In this document: positions 27,556 through 36,296 of the stretch, piece after piece
Layout: every line of letters starts with the position of its first letter
Numbering within the stretch: position 1 is the stretch's first letter
Source: JANLQX01 sp031423635
GTDB taxonomy: Bacteria; Actinomycetota; Acidimicrobiia; Acidimicrobiales; JANYDT01
Assembly (NCBI GenBank): GCA_031423635.1
Contig: JANPFX010000077.1
Coordinates: forward strand, 1-64,000
Length of the DNA: 64,000 nucleotides
Reading direction: 5' to 3'
Made by a program: the position numbers and the translations under genes
Notes under the pieces: generated by a model
Seen by the model: only the letters and a program-made list of their open reading frames with translations
The model's database searches: none
Told to the model about the DNA's origin: nothing

Positions 27556-28763
27556 CAGCGTTCCTTGAGGCTCACGATGAGGTTGTTGCGGTCGTCGGCG
27601 ACGAGCAGTGAGCCGTCCGGCATCGGAATCACCCCGACCGGTCCGCCCAGGTTCTGGGTCTCGTCGTTGGCCAGATCCTTTTCGCCCCAGTCGTCGATCA
27701 CGGCGATGGGATCACCGACCGGACGGCCCTGCGCGTCGACATCGAAGGAGATGAGGCGATGCCCGGTGTCGCGGTAGCCGTGGAGGGACACGATCAACCG
27801 GCCGGCGAACTTTGCCGGGGCGTTCGGTCCGGTCCAGTACGTGAGCCCGAGCGGTGCACTGTGCGCGGGCAGAAGGCGGAAGGGCTTCGTGGTCTGCCCG
27901 CAGGCGAACGTGCGGAACTCGGGTGACGGGACCGCGTTGTCGTAGCAGTGGGGCCAGCCGTAGTCGTTCACCGTGGTGCGATCGAGCACGTTCAGCTCAT
28001 CGTGCGGGAGTGTCTCGTCGTCGAGCTTCGGATCGGCCGCCGTTATGTCGTCGCGTCCATTCTCGACCTGCACCAGCGTCCCCGAGCTGTGCTCGGCGAA
28101 ACCCATGGAGTTCCGCAACCCGCGGGCGACGAGAGTCCACGCACCGACGCGACCTTCGGGCCACGTCATCGCGTAGCGGCGGACCACTGCCACCGCGTCG
28201 CGCCCGATCGCCGCCGGGCAGGCCGGCCGACCCTTGGACTTCTCGCAGTTGTTGGTGTCGGACCCGAGGCTGACCAGAAGCGAGCGATCCCGGGTGAAGA
28301 GGAGCTGGGTCAGCGGATGCAGACCGCGGGCGGGGAGGCGGGGTGTCGACGAGCGGCCCCCGATCACGTCATCGCGCGCCGGCTTGTCGAGCGTCGGGTC
28401 GAAGCGGAACACCGAGCCGGCAACGCCGACGTAGGCCTTGTTGTCGGGGCCCAGCGCCAGGCCGAACGGTCGGTCGAGGCCGGAGAACACGACGGTGCGT
28501 CGCCACACTCCTGCGCTGTTTCGGTCCAGGCGGGAAAGCCGGCCCTGGCCCTTCGTCCAGCTGAACTCGGTCACGAGGATCCGGGCATCGCTCATGGCGA
28601 GGAGTCCGCGGGGGGCGCGAAGTCCGGACGCGACAACGGCCATCTTCAGCGACGGATGGACGCGCACGTCAAGCCTTCCCGGCCCTTCGGCGGAAGCCGA
28701 CCCGGCCAGCGCGGCGACAGACATCGCCGCGCCGACGACCGCGGCGGTCGCCGCCTTCCTCAC
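27555..28763 (-). CDS. Secreted PQQ-type sugar/sorbosone dehydrogenase-like beta-propeller
   Basis: A 402-aa protein with a signal peptide (VRKAATAAVVGAAMSVAALAGSASA). Signatures of the soluble glucose/sorbosone dehydrogenase family include ARGLRNSMGFAEH, HDELNVL, NDYGWPHCYDN and PLGLTYWTG. Relatives oxidise sugars with PQQ outside the cytoplasm. Whether all PQQ and calcium ligands are kept cannot be judged by eye, and no PQQ-synthesis genes are present. The GTG at 28763 overlaps the upstream stop (GTGA). Coupling to a lactonase-like protein fits a sequence sugar to lactone to acid, but this is inference. Confidence 0.82.
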   Translation of the reverse strand: MRKAATAAVVGAAMSVAALAGSASAEGPGRLDVRVHPSLKMAVVASGLRAPRGLLAMSDARILVTEFSWTKGQGRLSRLDRNSAGVWRRTVVFSGLDRPFGLALGPDNKAYVGVAGSVFRFDPTLDKPARDDVIGGRSSTPRLPARGLHPLTQLLFTRDRSLLVSLGSDTNNCEKSKGRPACPAAIGRDAVAVVRRYAMTWPEGRVGAWTLVARGLRNSMGFAEHSSGTLVQVENGRDDITAADPKLDDETLPHDELNVLDRTTVNDYGWPHCYDNAVPSPEFRTFACGQTTKPFRLLPAHSAPLGLTYWTGPNAPAKFAGRLIVSLHGYRDTGHRLISFDVDAQGRPVGDPIAVIDDWGEKDLANDETQNLGGPVGVIPMPDGSLLVADDRNNLIVSLKER

Positions 28764-29401
28764 GCCTGCTTCCCGACGAAGGTCACGCCGGATCCGCCCT
28801 CGCTCGACCATTCGCCCACGGGGCTGCGCAGCAAGGTGGTCGTCGAAGGAACGAGGGCGAGTGCATTGGATCCGGCGAGCCGCAGGGTGCGCGCCCGCCG
28901 GTCGGCGAGCCAGGTGTCGCTCCCGGGCAGGATCGCCATGCCGGTGATGAGTCCCAGTCCGATGGTGAACGCGCCGCCGCGGGGATCGAGCATCGGATCA
29001 CCGAGCGCCGATGCGGCGCCGCCCTCGGCGATGATCGGGACACCGCGGGCGAATGCATCGAGCACCGCGGACCAGGCGGGCGACCCCGCCATCACCGATC
29101 GGAGATGGAGCGGCTGGCCGCCGGTGAACAGGAGTGCCTCGGCCGACGCGATCACCGCCACGTGCTCGGGGTCATAGGCATCGTGGCGAGTGAGCACCCC
29201 GCTCGTGACGACCGTGACGCCGAGGGGGGCGAACCATTCGGCGGCCGACATGGTTGCTGCGGTGGGGTCCTCGAACGCTGCGGCGGTCGGCACGACGGAG
29301 AGCGTACGTGCCGTGCCCAGTACGCGCCGGGCGACGTCTGTGCTGGCCAGCCACCCCGAACCTCCGTGCAGGGCCAGCCATCCGGTCGTTGCTGCGTTCA
29401 C
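28760..29401 (-). CDS. Peptidase S51/cyanophycinase-like protein lacking the usual Ser motif
   Basis: A 213-aa protein resembling S51 peptidases (class I glutamine-amidotransferase-like fold): VVPTAAAFEDP, LLFTGGQPLHLRSVM and VPIIAEGGAASALGD. In active S51 enzymes the last motif is G-x-S-A-G-A, with Ser as nucleophile. Here the aligned segment reads EGGAAS, so the nucleophile appears lost or displaced. The GTG at 29401 has AGGAGG about 7 nt upstream, a strong site. First gene of the operon with the two secreted propeller proteins, and divergent from the hydroxyacyl-CoA dehydrogenase. Function unknown. Confidence 0.7.
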   Translation of the reverse strand: MNAATTGWLALHGGSGWLASTDVARRVLGTARTLSVVPTAAAFEDPTAATMSAAEWFAPLGVTVVTSGVLTRHDAYDPEHVAVIASAEALLFTGGQPLHLRSVMAGSPAWSAVLDAFARGVPIIAEGGAASALGDPMLDPRGGAFTIGLGLITGMAILPGSDTWLADRRARTLRLAGSNALALVPSTTTLLRSPVGEWSSEGGSGVTFVGKQA

Positions 29402-29501
29402 CCGAGCCTCCTTGTTTGGTGCGTCGCCGACTTCACGCGAAGCGTTTTGGGTACGCGTCTCGACTTGCGGGACGTTAGTGCCTCGCGTCTACGGTTCCCT
29501 G

Positions 29502-30413
29502 ATGGCAACAGCACCCGAGACCACCGCGACTTCCGAGGACTCGGCGCAACCGTCGGGCTTGCGAACGGTCGGAATCGTCGGTTCCGGCATCATGGGCGCG
29601 GGCGTGGCTGAGGTTGTCGCCCGGGCCGGGTTCGACGTCATCGTCGCCTCGCGGAGCCAGGAACGGGCCGACGAGACTGCAGCGTCCTTCGCGTCGTCAC
29701 TGAACCGGCAGGTCGAGCGGGGCAAGCTCACCCTCGACGAACGTGACGCTGCGCGGGCCCGCCTCTCGACGACCAACGACATGCACAACCTTGTGGGATG
29801 CGATCTCGTTCTCGAGTCGATCGTCGAGGACCTCGAGCGCAAGCGTGACGTCTTCGGGGTGCTCGACGAGGTGTGCCAACCCGGTGCGATCCTGGCCACC
29901 AACACCTCGACGCTGCCGGTGGTCGAGCTCGCCATGCGGACCAAGCGGCCTCAGTTGGTGTGCGGGATCCACTTCTTCAACCCGGCCCCGGCGATGTCAC
30001 TTGTCGAGGTTGTCAACCAGATCACCGCCGCGCCGACAACCGTCGCCCGGGCACAGGCGTTTGCCCGTGAGTGCGGGAAGGACCCCGTGGTGGTCAAGGA
30101 CCGGGCCGGGTTCATCGTCAACGCCCTGCTCTTCCCGTACCTGAACAACGCGGTGCGCCTGCTGGAGAACGGCGTCGCCGGCCGCGACGACATGGACAAG
30201 GCGATGAAGGGCGGCTGCGGGTTCCCGATGGGGCCGTTCGCCCTCCTCGACCTGGTCGGCATCGATACGAGCGTGGCCATCCTCGAAGCCCTTTTCACCG
30301 AGACCCGTGACCCTCACGTGTCACCCCAGCCGCTGCTGCGTCGCATGGTCACGGCGAACATGCTCGGACGCAAGACCGGCGTCGGGTTCTACGAGTACCC
30401 CAAACGCTCGTAG
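29502..30413 (+). CDS. 3-hydroxyacyl-CoA (3-hydroxybutyryl-CoA) dehydrogenase
   Basis: A 303-aa NAD(P)-dependent dehydrogenase interconverting acetoacetyl-CoA and 3-hydroxybutyryl-CoA or longer homologues. The Rossmann motif VGIVGSGIMGAGVAE starts near residue 24, IHFFNPAPAM contains the catalytic His, and KDRAGFIVNALLFPYLNNA begins the C-terminal dimerisation domain. The ATG at 29502 leaves a short charged N-terminal tail. With the thiolase (62.4 kb), enoyl-CoA hydratase (39.5 kb) and Ccr (60.9 kb), it could feed crotonyl-CoA into the ethylmalonyl-CoA route; it may equally serve butyrate or fatty-acid turnover. Confidence 0.92.
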   Translation: MATAPETTATSEDSAQPSGLRTVGIVGSGIMGAGVAEVVARAGFDVIVASRSQERADETAASFASSLNRQVERGKLTLDERDAARARLSTTNDMHNLVGCDLVLESIVEDLERKRDVFGVLDEVCQPGAILATNTSTLPVVELAMRTKRPQLVCGIHFFNPAPAMSLVEVVNQITAAPTTVARAQAFARECGKDPVVVKDRAGFIVNALLFPYLNNAVRLLENGVAGRDDMDKAMKGGCGFPMGPFALLDLVGIDTSVAILEALFTETRDPHVSPQPLLRRMVTANMLGRKTGVGFYEYPKRS

Positions 30414-30460
30414 GTCTTTGCCGCGGCCTCCGATCTGGCCCGCGTCACCGCCGGCGGTCC

Positions 30461-30541
30461 GCCGCACATCGGTCGGGCTGTGCCGCACAACCCACCGAAA
30501 CACCCCTTCTTGCGCAGCATTTAGCCGATGTGCGGCACAGC
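30461..30541. repeat. Compound inverted repeat ahead of the cyclase gene
   Basis: Two left arms share one right arm. gccgcacatcgg (30461-30472) pairs with ccgatgtgcggc (30525-30536), and gctgtgccgcac (30477-30488) pairs with gtgcggcacagc (30530-30541). Only one of the two 12-bp stems can form at a time. It lies in the 215-nt gap before the adenylate cyclase; a regulatory switch or a REP-like element are both possible. Confidence 0.6.
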
Positions 30542-30628
30542 ACCCGTGTGGTGCGGCAGAGCGGGTTGGATGTGTGGCGGTATCGGCCGGACACGACAGC
30601 GTGCTGCGGCAGTATCGTCGTCCGGGCG

Positions 30629-33600
30629 ATGGAATGTGGTCACTGCCGGTCGGAGAACCCCGCCAACTTTCGACATTGTGGATCGTGCGGACAGCGTCTG
30701 GCAGCGACGCCCTGCGACGCGTGTGGCTTCGTCACTCCGGTGCCCTTTTCGTTCTGCGGGAACTGCGGGACCGCCCTCGACCTGCACCGGGCGAGCTCCC
30801 CCGAGGAACGCCGCCTGGTCACGGTGCTCTTTGCCGACGTCGTGGGCTTCACCAAGCTGGCCGATGACACCGACCCCGAAGACATCGCCCGGGTGATCGA
30901 CGCGGCCTTCCGCCAGCTCAGCGATGTCGTCGCCGACCATGGCGGCACCATCGACAAGTACATCGGCGACTCGCTCATGGCGGTGTTCGGACTGGCCCAG
31001 GTGCACGAGGACGATGCCGAACGCGCCGTCGCTGCTGCCCTTGCCATGCAGCGGACCGATACCGGGCTCGGATTCGCCATCGGGGTCAATACCGGCGAGG
31101 TCATGGCCACGGCGCTCGCCGGCGGGTCGGTCACCGTGATGGGTGATCCGGTGAACGTGGCCGCTCGGCTGGAGAAGGCGGCGAAGGAAGGCGAGGTGTT
31201 GGTCGGCCCGGTGACATACGAGCTCACGGCGAGCCGTATCCACTACCGCGATCGGCCACCGATGACGCTGAAGGGCAAACGCGAACCCGTCGAGGTGCAT
31301 CAGGCCATGTCGTTGCGGGCCCAGAGCCTTGCGGTGACGTCTGAAGTCGTTCCGATGGTCGGCCGCGTCGAGGAGCTCGACTTCTTGCTGTCGCAGTGGA
31401 AGCGGGCAGCGTCGCTTCGTCGTCTCGGCACCGTCCTGCTCACCGGCGACGCCGGGATCGGCAAGACCCGACTGCTCGACGAACTCATGGAAAGAATCGG
31501 CGACGAGGCCCTCGTCATCCGATCGTCGTATCCCCCCTACGGCGGCGCCGGAGGAGTTCGGGTCGGTGGCGACCTCCTTGCCCAACTCGGTCCGAGCACT
31601 GACGAGGCGATCGACCGACGTGTTCGCTCGCTGGGCGGCGACATCGATGCGTCGCTTCTCGACATCGACCCGGCGGCGCTGCGCAAGGAACAGGTCTGGG
31701 CACTCCGTCGCCTGGCCGAGATGCGCGCCACCGAGCAGCCGATCCTGGTCGTGATCGAAGACGTCCACATGGCTTCGACGAGCATCGAGTTCCTGACGAG
31801 CTTCATCGCCCAGGTGATCGATCTTCCGATGCTCGTCGTTCTCGCGGGCCGGCCGGAAGGCCGTTGGCTGACGAGCTTCTCCATGGCCAGCACGTTGCGG
31901 CTGCGCGCGCTCACCCTCGAGGGTTCACGGATCCTCGCCCGGCTCTGGCAGCCTGAGTCGGAGCCCGACCCGGCGCTGTTGGCGTGGGCGGCCGGCAACC
32001 CGTTGTTCCTCCGTGAACTCCTGGCGTTCGCCGCTCTCCATGGGCCGGAGTCGGTGGAGCGCCAGCAGTGGCCGGTGAGCCTGCGCGCCGTGCTCGCCGC
32101 CCGCCTCGACACGTTCAGTGCTGCGGAGCGGGCGGCTCTGCAGGACTTCGCCGTGATCGGTGACACCGCCACGGTGGAGCAGTTGGTCGCGCTCGGCGGA
32201 TCGAGCATCGCCGAAGGAATCAGCGGCTTGACCAATGCCGGCGTGGTCCGTCATCGACCCGACGGCACGTTGCGCATCACCGAGCCGCTCCTGCGTGAGG
32301 TGGCCTACGAGACGATGCCCCGCACGATTCGCGTGGAGCGGCATCGTCGCATGGTGGACCTGTCGACCGATCTCGACGACCGTGCCCGACACCTCAGCCG
32401 GGCGAGTGAGCAGGCGCCCGAGGACGTCGAGCTCCGGGCTCGGGCGGCCGAAGCGCTCGCCGCAGCCGGACTGGAGGCACTCAACCGCTCGCGTCGTCCC
32501 GAGGGCATCGCGTCCTTGCGGCAGTCCGTCGCGTTGGGTCAGCGGGATCCGCACATGCTGCTCGAGTTGTCGCGTGCGCTGATCGAATCGGACAAGGGCG
32601 AAGCACGACGGCTGTTGGAGCTCTTCCCCGAGCCGAGCGGTGATCAACGTATCGATGCCGAACGGGTTCTCGTACGCGCCAACGCCCTGACCGATGACGA
32701 CCTCCCGGCAGCGCTCGTGGCCTTCGACGATGCCGCGGAAAGGTGGTCGGCGATCGGAGACCGGGTCAAGGAGGCATGGTCGCATTCGAACAAGGGCGTC
32801 GCGCTGGCGCTCGGCGGACGGATGGGCGAGGCGGATGGAGAGTTGGTGAAGGGGCTCGACTTGTTCCGCGCCGAGTCGAACCGTTCCGGCGAGCTGGCGA
32901 CCGTCAGCTTTCGGGCACTGGTGCGACCCGATCATCCGGATGTGGAGACCTGGCTGCAGGACGGACTGGCTTACGCACTCGAGCTGGGTGATCGGTCGAA
33001 GCATGTGGCCGCCCTCACGGCCTTGCAGTGGCACAGCTTCCTGACCACCCGCCTCGGCGGGTCCGTCGAGACGATGACGGCTCGCTCATGGATCGACGAG
33101 CACCTCGCCCTGACGAAGTCGCTGGGTTGGGCCGACTCGATGCTGCAGGGCCTTTGCCTGAAGGCAAGTCTTCTGCGCAACGACGGCGACGTCGTGGGTG
33201 CCCGGGCTGCGGCCGAGGAAGCGCATGCCGTCAGCACACATAGTTCGTCGGGAGAGCGGGCGCTGCTTGCGGCCGTCGACGCGTCGCTTGATCCGGGTCG
33301 TCCGTTCCGGCGGATCGATGGGATTGATCCGTTCTCGTCCCTGGCCCTCGTGATCCAGATGGAGACGGCGCTGTTCGAAGGGCGTTTCGCCGAACTGTTC
33401 GAGTCGAACTTCGTCCCCGGACACGATGGGCTCGGCCGCCATCAGGCGATCGTCGGATACGTACCGGCGGCGGCCGGCCTGGCGTCGATCGGAGACCTCG
33501 ACGGTGCCGAGCGCCTGGCCAGCCTGGTCATCGACTCGGCCAACCGCTCACGTCGTGAGCTGCCGAGGATCGCCGCCGAGGCCATCCTGGCGGAGTGCCG

Positions 33601-33790
33601 TATTCGGCGCGGTGATCACGTCGAGGTCGCGGCGCCGACGATGGGTGGGCTCGCCGGAGCGCTCGTGCTCCGCGCCCAGGCGTGGGCGGAAGTGCCCGGG
33701 GCGCATGAAGCATTGGCCGCCGTCGCTAACCGCCTTCGGGCGCCGGGGCTGATTGCCGACATCGACGAGATCGTCGGTGCGATTCGTTGA
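30629..33790 (+). CDS. Zinc-ribbon/class III adenylate cyclase/NTPase multidomain protein
   Basis: A 1053-aa protein. Residues 1-45 hold two zinc ribbons (CGHC...CGSC; CDAC...CGNC). A class III cyclase domain (about 55-215) has both metal Asp residues (FADVVGF, YIGDSLMAVFG) and the adenine-specifying Lys in IDKYIGD, plus GDPVNVAARLE, so it should be catalytically competent for cAMP. An NTPase domain follows, with Walker A GDAGIGKTRLL near 272-282. The C-terminal half is helical and TPR-like. The ATG at 30629 starts directly with the first zinc ribbon. Such fusions are thought to be signal-responsive cyclases. YbaK follows by 10 nt. Confidence 0.9.
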   Translation: MECGHCRSENPANFRHCGSCGQRLAATPCDACGFVTPVPFSFCGNCGTALDLHRASSPEERRLVTVLFADVVGFTKLADDTDPEDIARVIDAAFRQLSDVVADHGGTIDKYIGDSLMAVFGLAQVHEDDAERAVAAALAMQRTDTGLGFAIGVNTGEVMATALAGGSVTVMGDPVNVAARLEKAAKEGEVLVGPVTYELTASRIHYRDRPPMTLKGKREPVEVHQAMSLRAQSLAVTSEVVPMVGRVEELDFLLSQWKRAASLRRLGTVLLTGDAGIGKTRLLDELMERIGDEALVIRSSYPPYGGAGGVRVGGDLLAQLGPSTDEAIDRRVRSLGGDIDASLLDIDPAALRKEQVWALRRLAEMRATEQPILVVIEDVHMASTSIEFLTSFIAQVIDLPMLVVLAGRPEGRWLTSFSMASTLRLRALTLEGSRILARLWQPESEPDPALLAWAAGNPLFLRELLAFAALHGPESVERQQWPVSLRAVLAARLDTFSAAERAALQDFAVIGDTATVEQLVALGGSSIAEGISGLTNAGVVRHRPDGTLRITEPLLREVAYETMPRTIRVERHRRMVDLSTDLDDRARHLSRASEQAPEDVELRARAAEALAAAGLEALNRSRRPEGIASLRQSVALGQRDPHMLLELSRALIESDKGEARRLLELFPEPSGDQRIDAERVLVRANALTDDDLPAALVAFDDAAERWSAIGDRVKEAWSHSNKGVALALGGRMGEADGELVKGLDLFRAESNRSGELATVSFRALVRPDHPDVETWLQDGLAYALELGDRSKHVAALTALQWHSFLTTRLGGSVETMTARSWIDEHLALTKSLGWADSMLQGLCLKASLLRNDGDVVGARAAAEEAHAVSTHSSSGERALLAAVDASLDPGRPFRRIDGIDPFSSLALVIQMETALFEGRFAELFESNFVPGHDGLGRHQAIVGYVPAAAGLASIGDLDGAERLASLVIDSANRSRRELPRIAAEAILAECRIRRGDHVEVAAPTMGGLAGALVLRAQAWAEVPGAHEALAAVANRLRAPGLIADIDEIVGAIR

Positions 33791-33800
33791 GCGCCGTTCG

Positions 33801-34301
33801 ATGAGCGCGAAAGGAACACCGGCGACCCAGGTGGCATCGGCCGCGGGGCTCGCGTACGCGCTGCATTCCTATGACCACGATCCGGGTGCTGCGTCCTACG
33901 GCCTCGAAGCGGCGGAGCGCCTCGGCGTGTCACCGAAGCGAGTCGCCAAGACGCTCGTCGCCTCGGTGGCGCGAAGCAGCCGACCTGAATTGGTTGTCGG
34001 TGTTGTGCCGGTCGACGGGCAACTCGACCTCAAGGCACTGGCCGCCGCGGTTGGCTCGAAGCGCGCCGACATGGCGCCGCCGGGTGATGTCGAACGATCG
34101 ACCGGATATGTGCTCGGCGGCGTGTCGCCGCTCGGACAGCGCAGGAAGCTCTCGACGGTGATCGATGCGTCGTTGATCGAGCACGCCACGGTGTTCGTCT
34201 CGGCGGGGAGACGGGGCCTCGAGATCGAGCTATCGCCGATTGATCTCGTCAACGTGTCATCGGCAATGGTCGCCCCGATCGTGACGTACGTCCAGCGGTA
34301 G
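33801..34301 (+). CDS. ybaK: YbaK/EbsC-family aminoacyl-tRNA deacylase
   Basis: A 166-aa trans-editing protein. YbaK removes Cys mischarged on tRNA(Pro), which complements the editing of ProRS encoded at the start of this window. The conserved Lys is K50 (SPKRVAKTLVA), and GGVSPLGQRRKL is the family C-terminal signature. The ATG at 33801 is chosen; the frame is open upstream into the cyclase gene. It sits 10 nt after the cyclase stop, so it may be cotranscribed, although no functional link to cAMP signalling is evident. Confidence 0.92.
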   Translation: MSAKGTPATQVASAAGLAYALHSYDHDPGAASYGLEAAERLGVSPKRVAKTLVASVARSSRPELVVGVVPVDGQLDLKALAAAVGSKRADMAPPGDVERSTGYVLGGVSPLGQRRKLSTVIDASLIEHATVFVSAGRRGLEIELSPIDLVNVSSAMVAPIVTYVQR

Positions 34302-34308
34302 GCGACCG

Positions 34309-34329
34309 TAACCGACGCTGCGTCGGTTA
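34309..34329. promoter_or_regulatory. Perfect palindrome, probable TetR operator
   Basis: taaccgacg-ctg-cgtcggtta: 9-bp arms matching perfectly about a 3-bp centre. It ends 11 nt before the ATG of the TetR-family gene and begins 8 nt after the ybaK stop. Position and symmetry are those of an autoregulatory TetR site, which would also control the downstream SDR gene. Confidence 0.8.
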
Positions 34330-34340
34330 AGATCGCTCTT

Positions 34341-34970
34341 ATGCAGCGAGCGCGATCACCGGAGGCGAAGACGATCCGCCTTGTCGCGATCCTTGACGCG
34401 ACTGCCCGCTGTTTCGACGAGGTCGGACCCGACCTCACGCTTGACCAGGTTGCCACTGCCGCCGGTCTGACACGAACGACGCTCTACGGTTACGCAGTGA
34501 CCCGTGAAGAGCTTCTCCTGCTTCTCACCGCACGCGAGCTCGACGGCTTCTTCGACGCCCTTGCGCTCGGCATACGACGCCGGCGCAGTGCGAACGGAGT
34601 CGCCCGTCTCTTTGCCGAAGCCGTCATCGAACGTCCGCGCCTGGCGCCGCTGCTGGCGTCGTGCAGCGTCGTGTTCGAGCGGAACATCTCCCTCGGCGCA
34701 GCCGTCACCTGGAAGCAGCATCTTCATGATCAACTGCTCGCCACCGGCGCGCACATCGATTCGGCCCTGCGGCTCGACGAAGGTTCGGGGGCCCGCTTCG
34801 TGCTCCACGTGCACGCTGTCGTCACCGGGCTGCACGGTGTCGCGTTTCCACCCGAGGTTGCCGCCAAGGCCATCACTGACGCTGGGCTCGACGCTCTGCG
34901 CGTGGACTTCGCTGACGAACTGATCGTCTCGCTCACCGCCCTGGCCGGGGCACTTCTCACCGCGTCGTGA
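34341..34970 (+). CDS. TetR-family transcriptional regulator
   Basis: A 209-aa regulator. The N-terminal helix-turn-helix spans about residues 15-60 (ILDATARCFDEVG, LTLDQVATAAGLTRTTLYGY). The C-terminal ligand-binding part is variable and gives no ligand clue. A perfect 21-bp palindrome lies just upstream of its ATG. The SDR gene begins 25 nt after its stop, so repressor and oxidoreductase form one transcription unit, probably induced by the oxidoreductase substrate. This is a common arrangement and the ligand is unknown. Confidence 0.9.
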   Translation: MQRARSPEAKTIRLVAILDATARCFDEVGPDLTLDQVATAAGLTRTTLYGYAVTREELLLLLTARELDGFFDALALGIRRRRSANGVARLFAEAVIERPRLAPLLASCSVVFERNISLGAAVTWKQHLHDQLLATGAHIDSALRLDEGSGARFVLHVHAVVTGLHGVAFPPEVAAKAITDAGLDALRVDFADELIVSLTALAGALLTAS

Positions 34971-34994
34971 TTCACCACGACCGAAAGGAACATC

Positions 34995-35789
34995 ATGAAC
35001 ACCCCCACCCGTCCGCTTGCCGTCGTCACCGGTGCCTCCGGTGGCATCGGCGAAGAACTCGCGCGTGAGCTCGGCGCGAAGGGCCACGATCTCGTGCTGG
35101 TCGCCCGCTCCACCGGGAAGCTCGAGGCGCTCGCAGACGGTCTTTCGTCCAAGCACGGGGTGGCGGTGCACGTGCTCACCGCCGACCTTGGCCACGTCGG
35201 CGCCGGACACGCGCTCGCCGCGGAGCTTGCCGCGAAAGGCCTTGACATCGACGTGCTCGTCAACAACGCCGGCTTCGCCGATTTCGGTGAGATGTGGAAA
35301 GCCGATGCAGCCAAGCTCGACTCGATGATCGCGCTGAACATGGCCGTCCTCACCGAGCTCATGCACGACCTCATCCCGGCGATGGTGGCGCGTGGCCGAG
35401 GCCGGATCATGAACGTAGCGTCGACTGCGGCGTTCTTCCCTGGCCCGTTGATGGGGGTGTACTACGCCACCAAGGCGTATGTGCTCAGCCTCAGCGAGGC
35501 CACGCACGAGGAACTCAAGGGCACGGGCGTCACCGTCACCGCGCTGTGTCCGGGGCCGACCCAATCGGGTTTCCAGGCTGCCGCGGCGATGGAGAACTCC
35601 AAGCTGGTGAAAGGGCGCAAGATGCCGACGGCACAGCACGTCGCCGAGCTCGGTGTCGCAGCAATGCTCAAGGGCAAGCCGGTCTTCGTGATCGGAGCCA
35701 AGAACAAGCTGTCCGTCCTGAGCCCCCGCTTCATGCCGCGCTCGATGGTCCCCGGCATGGTCAAGCGAGCCCAGGCTGCGTCGCACTGA
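34995..35789 (+). CDS. Short-chain dehydrogenase/reductase
   Basis: A 264-aa SDR. The cofactor motif TGASGGIG lies at the N terminus, NNAG at mid-protein, and the active site YYATK provides Tyr and Lys, with the catalytic Ser in NVASTAAF. The segment GPLMGVYYATKAYVLSLSEA resembles SDRs near estradiol 17-beta-dehydrogenase or DltE-like proteins. A good ribosome site (gaaagga) precedes the ATG at 34995. It is cotranscribed with the TetR gene. Substrate unknown; NAD(P)-dependent keto/hydroxy conversion is the safe statement. Confidence 0.92.
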   Translation: MNTPTRPLAVVTGASGGIGEELARELGAKGHDLVLVARSTGKLEALADGLSSKHGVAVHVLTADLGHVGAGHALAAELAAKGLDIDVLVNNAGFADFGEMWKADAAKLDSMIALNMAVLTELMHDLIPAMVARGRGRIMNVASTAAFFPGPLMGVYYATKAYVLSLSEATHEELKGTGVTVTALCPGPTQSGFQAAAAMENSKLVKGRKMPTAQHVAELGVAAMLKGKPVFVIGAKNKLSVLSPRFMPRSMVPGMVKRAQAASH

Positions 35790-36296
35790 CGCAAACGCTG
35801 CGGCTCGGGGTACGCCTTCCAGAATCGATCGGGATCGGCGCGTAACTCGTGCGCGGCTGCGTCGAGCGTGACGTCACCGAACTCGATCCCGACTCGGCCC
35901 CTTGGCGGATCGAGTCGGCGTGGCCGGTCGCGACCAGGACGCCAGGAAACGCACTCGAACCCGACCATCGGTTCACGTGGAGCACGAGGACGTCGGGGAT
36001 GCGGATGACTGCCCCGCACGTCGTCGAACCGAAAGCGAGTGGTTCACGCAACTCGCTTCGTATCGATCTCGAAGGCGCCGGCGCGACGCTCATGGGATGG
36101 CTCCTCGCCGCAAGATCGAACGTGTCCTGGCCACGGAGCACGACGGGTTTCGTCGGGAGGCCGAGCGCATCGCCGCCGAAGCCGGGCGCAACCTCCGCTC
36201 AGCCGACTCCGGGTGAAGCTCGCCTTGGCGACGCACGCATGCCGAGCGCTACGGTCGCCTTTGTAGGACAACAGCGCTCTGCCCGAAGGACTCCGA
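35790..36296. other. About 500-bp gap without a confident gene
   Basis: Both strands have open frames but none shows a start, ribosome site and recognisable product together. The best small candidate is 36097-36216 on the plus strand (39 aa, beginning MAPRRKIERVL), with actinobacterial-looking codons but no ribosome site. On the minus strand, protein-like fragments shift between frames, which may mean a decayed gene. No hairpin or dispersed-repeat module is seen. Confidence 0.4.
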
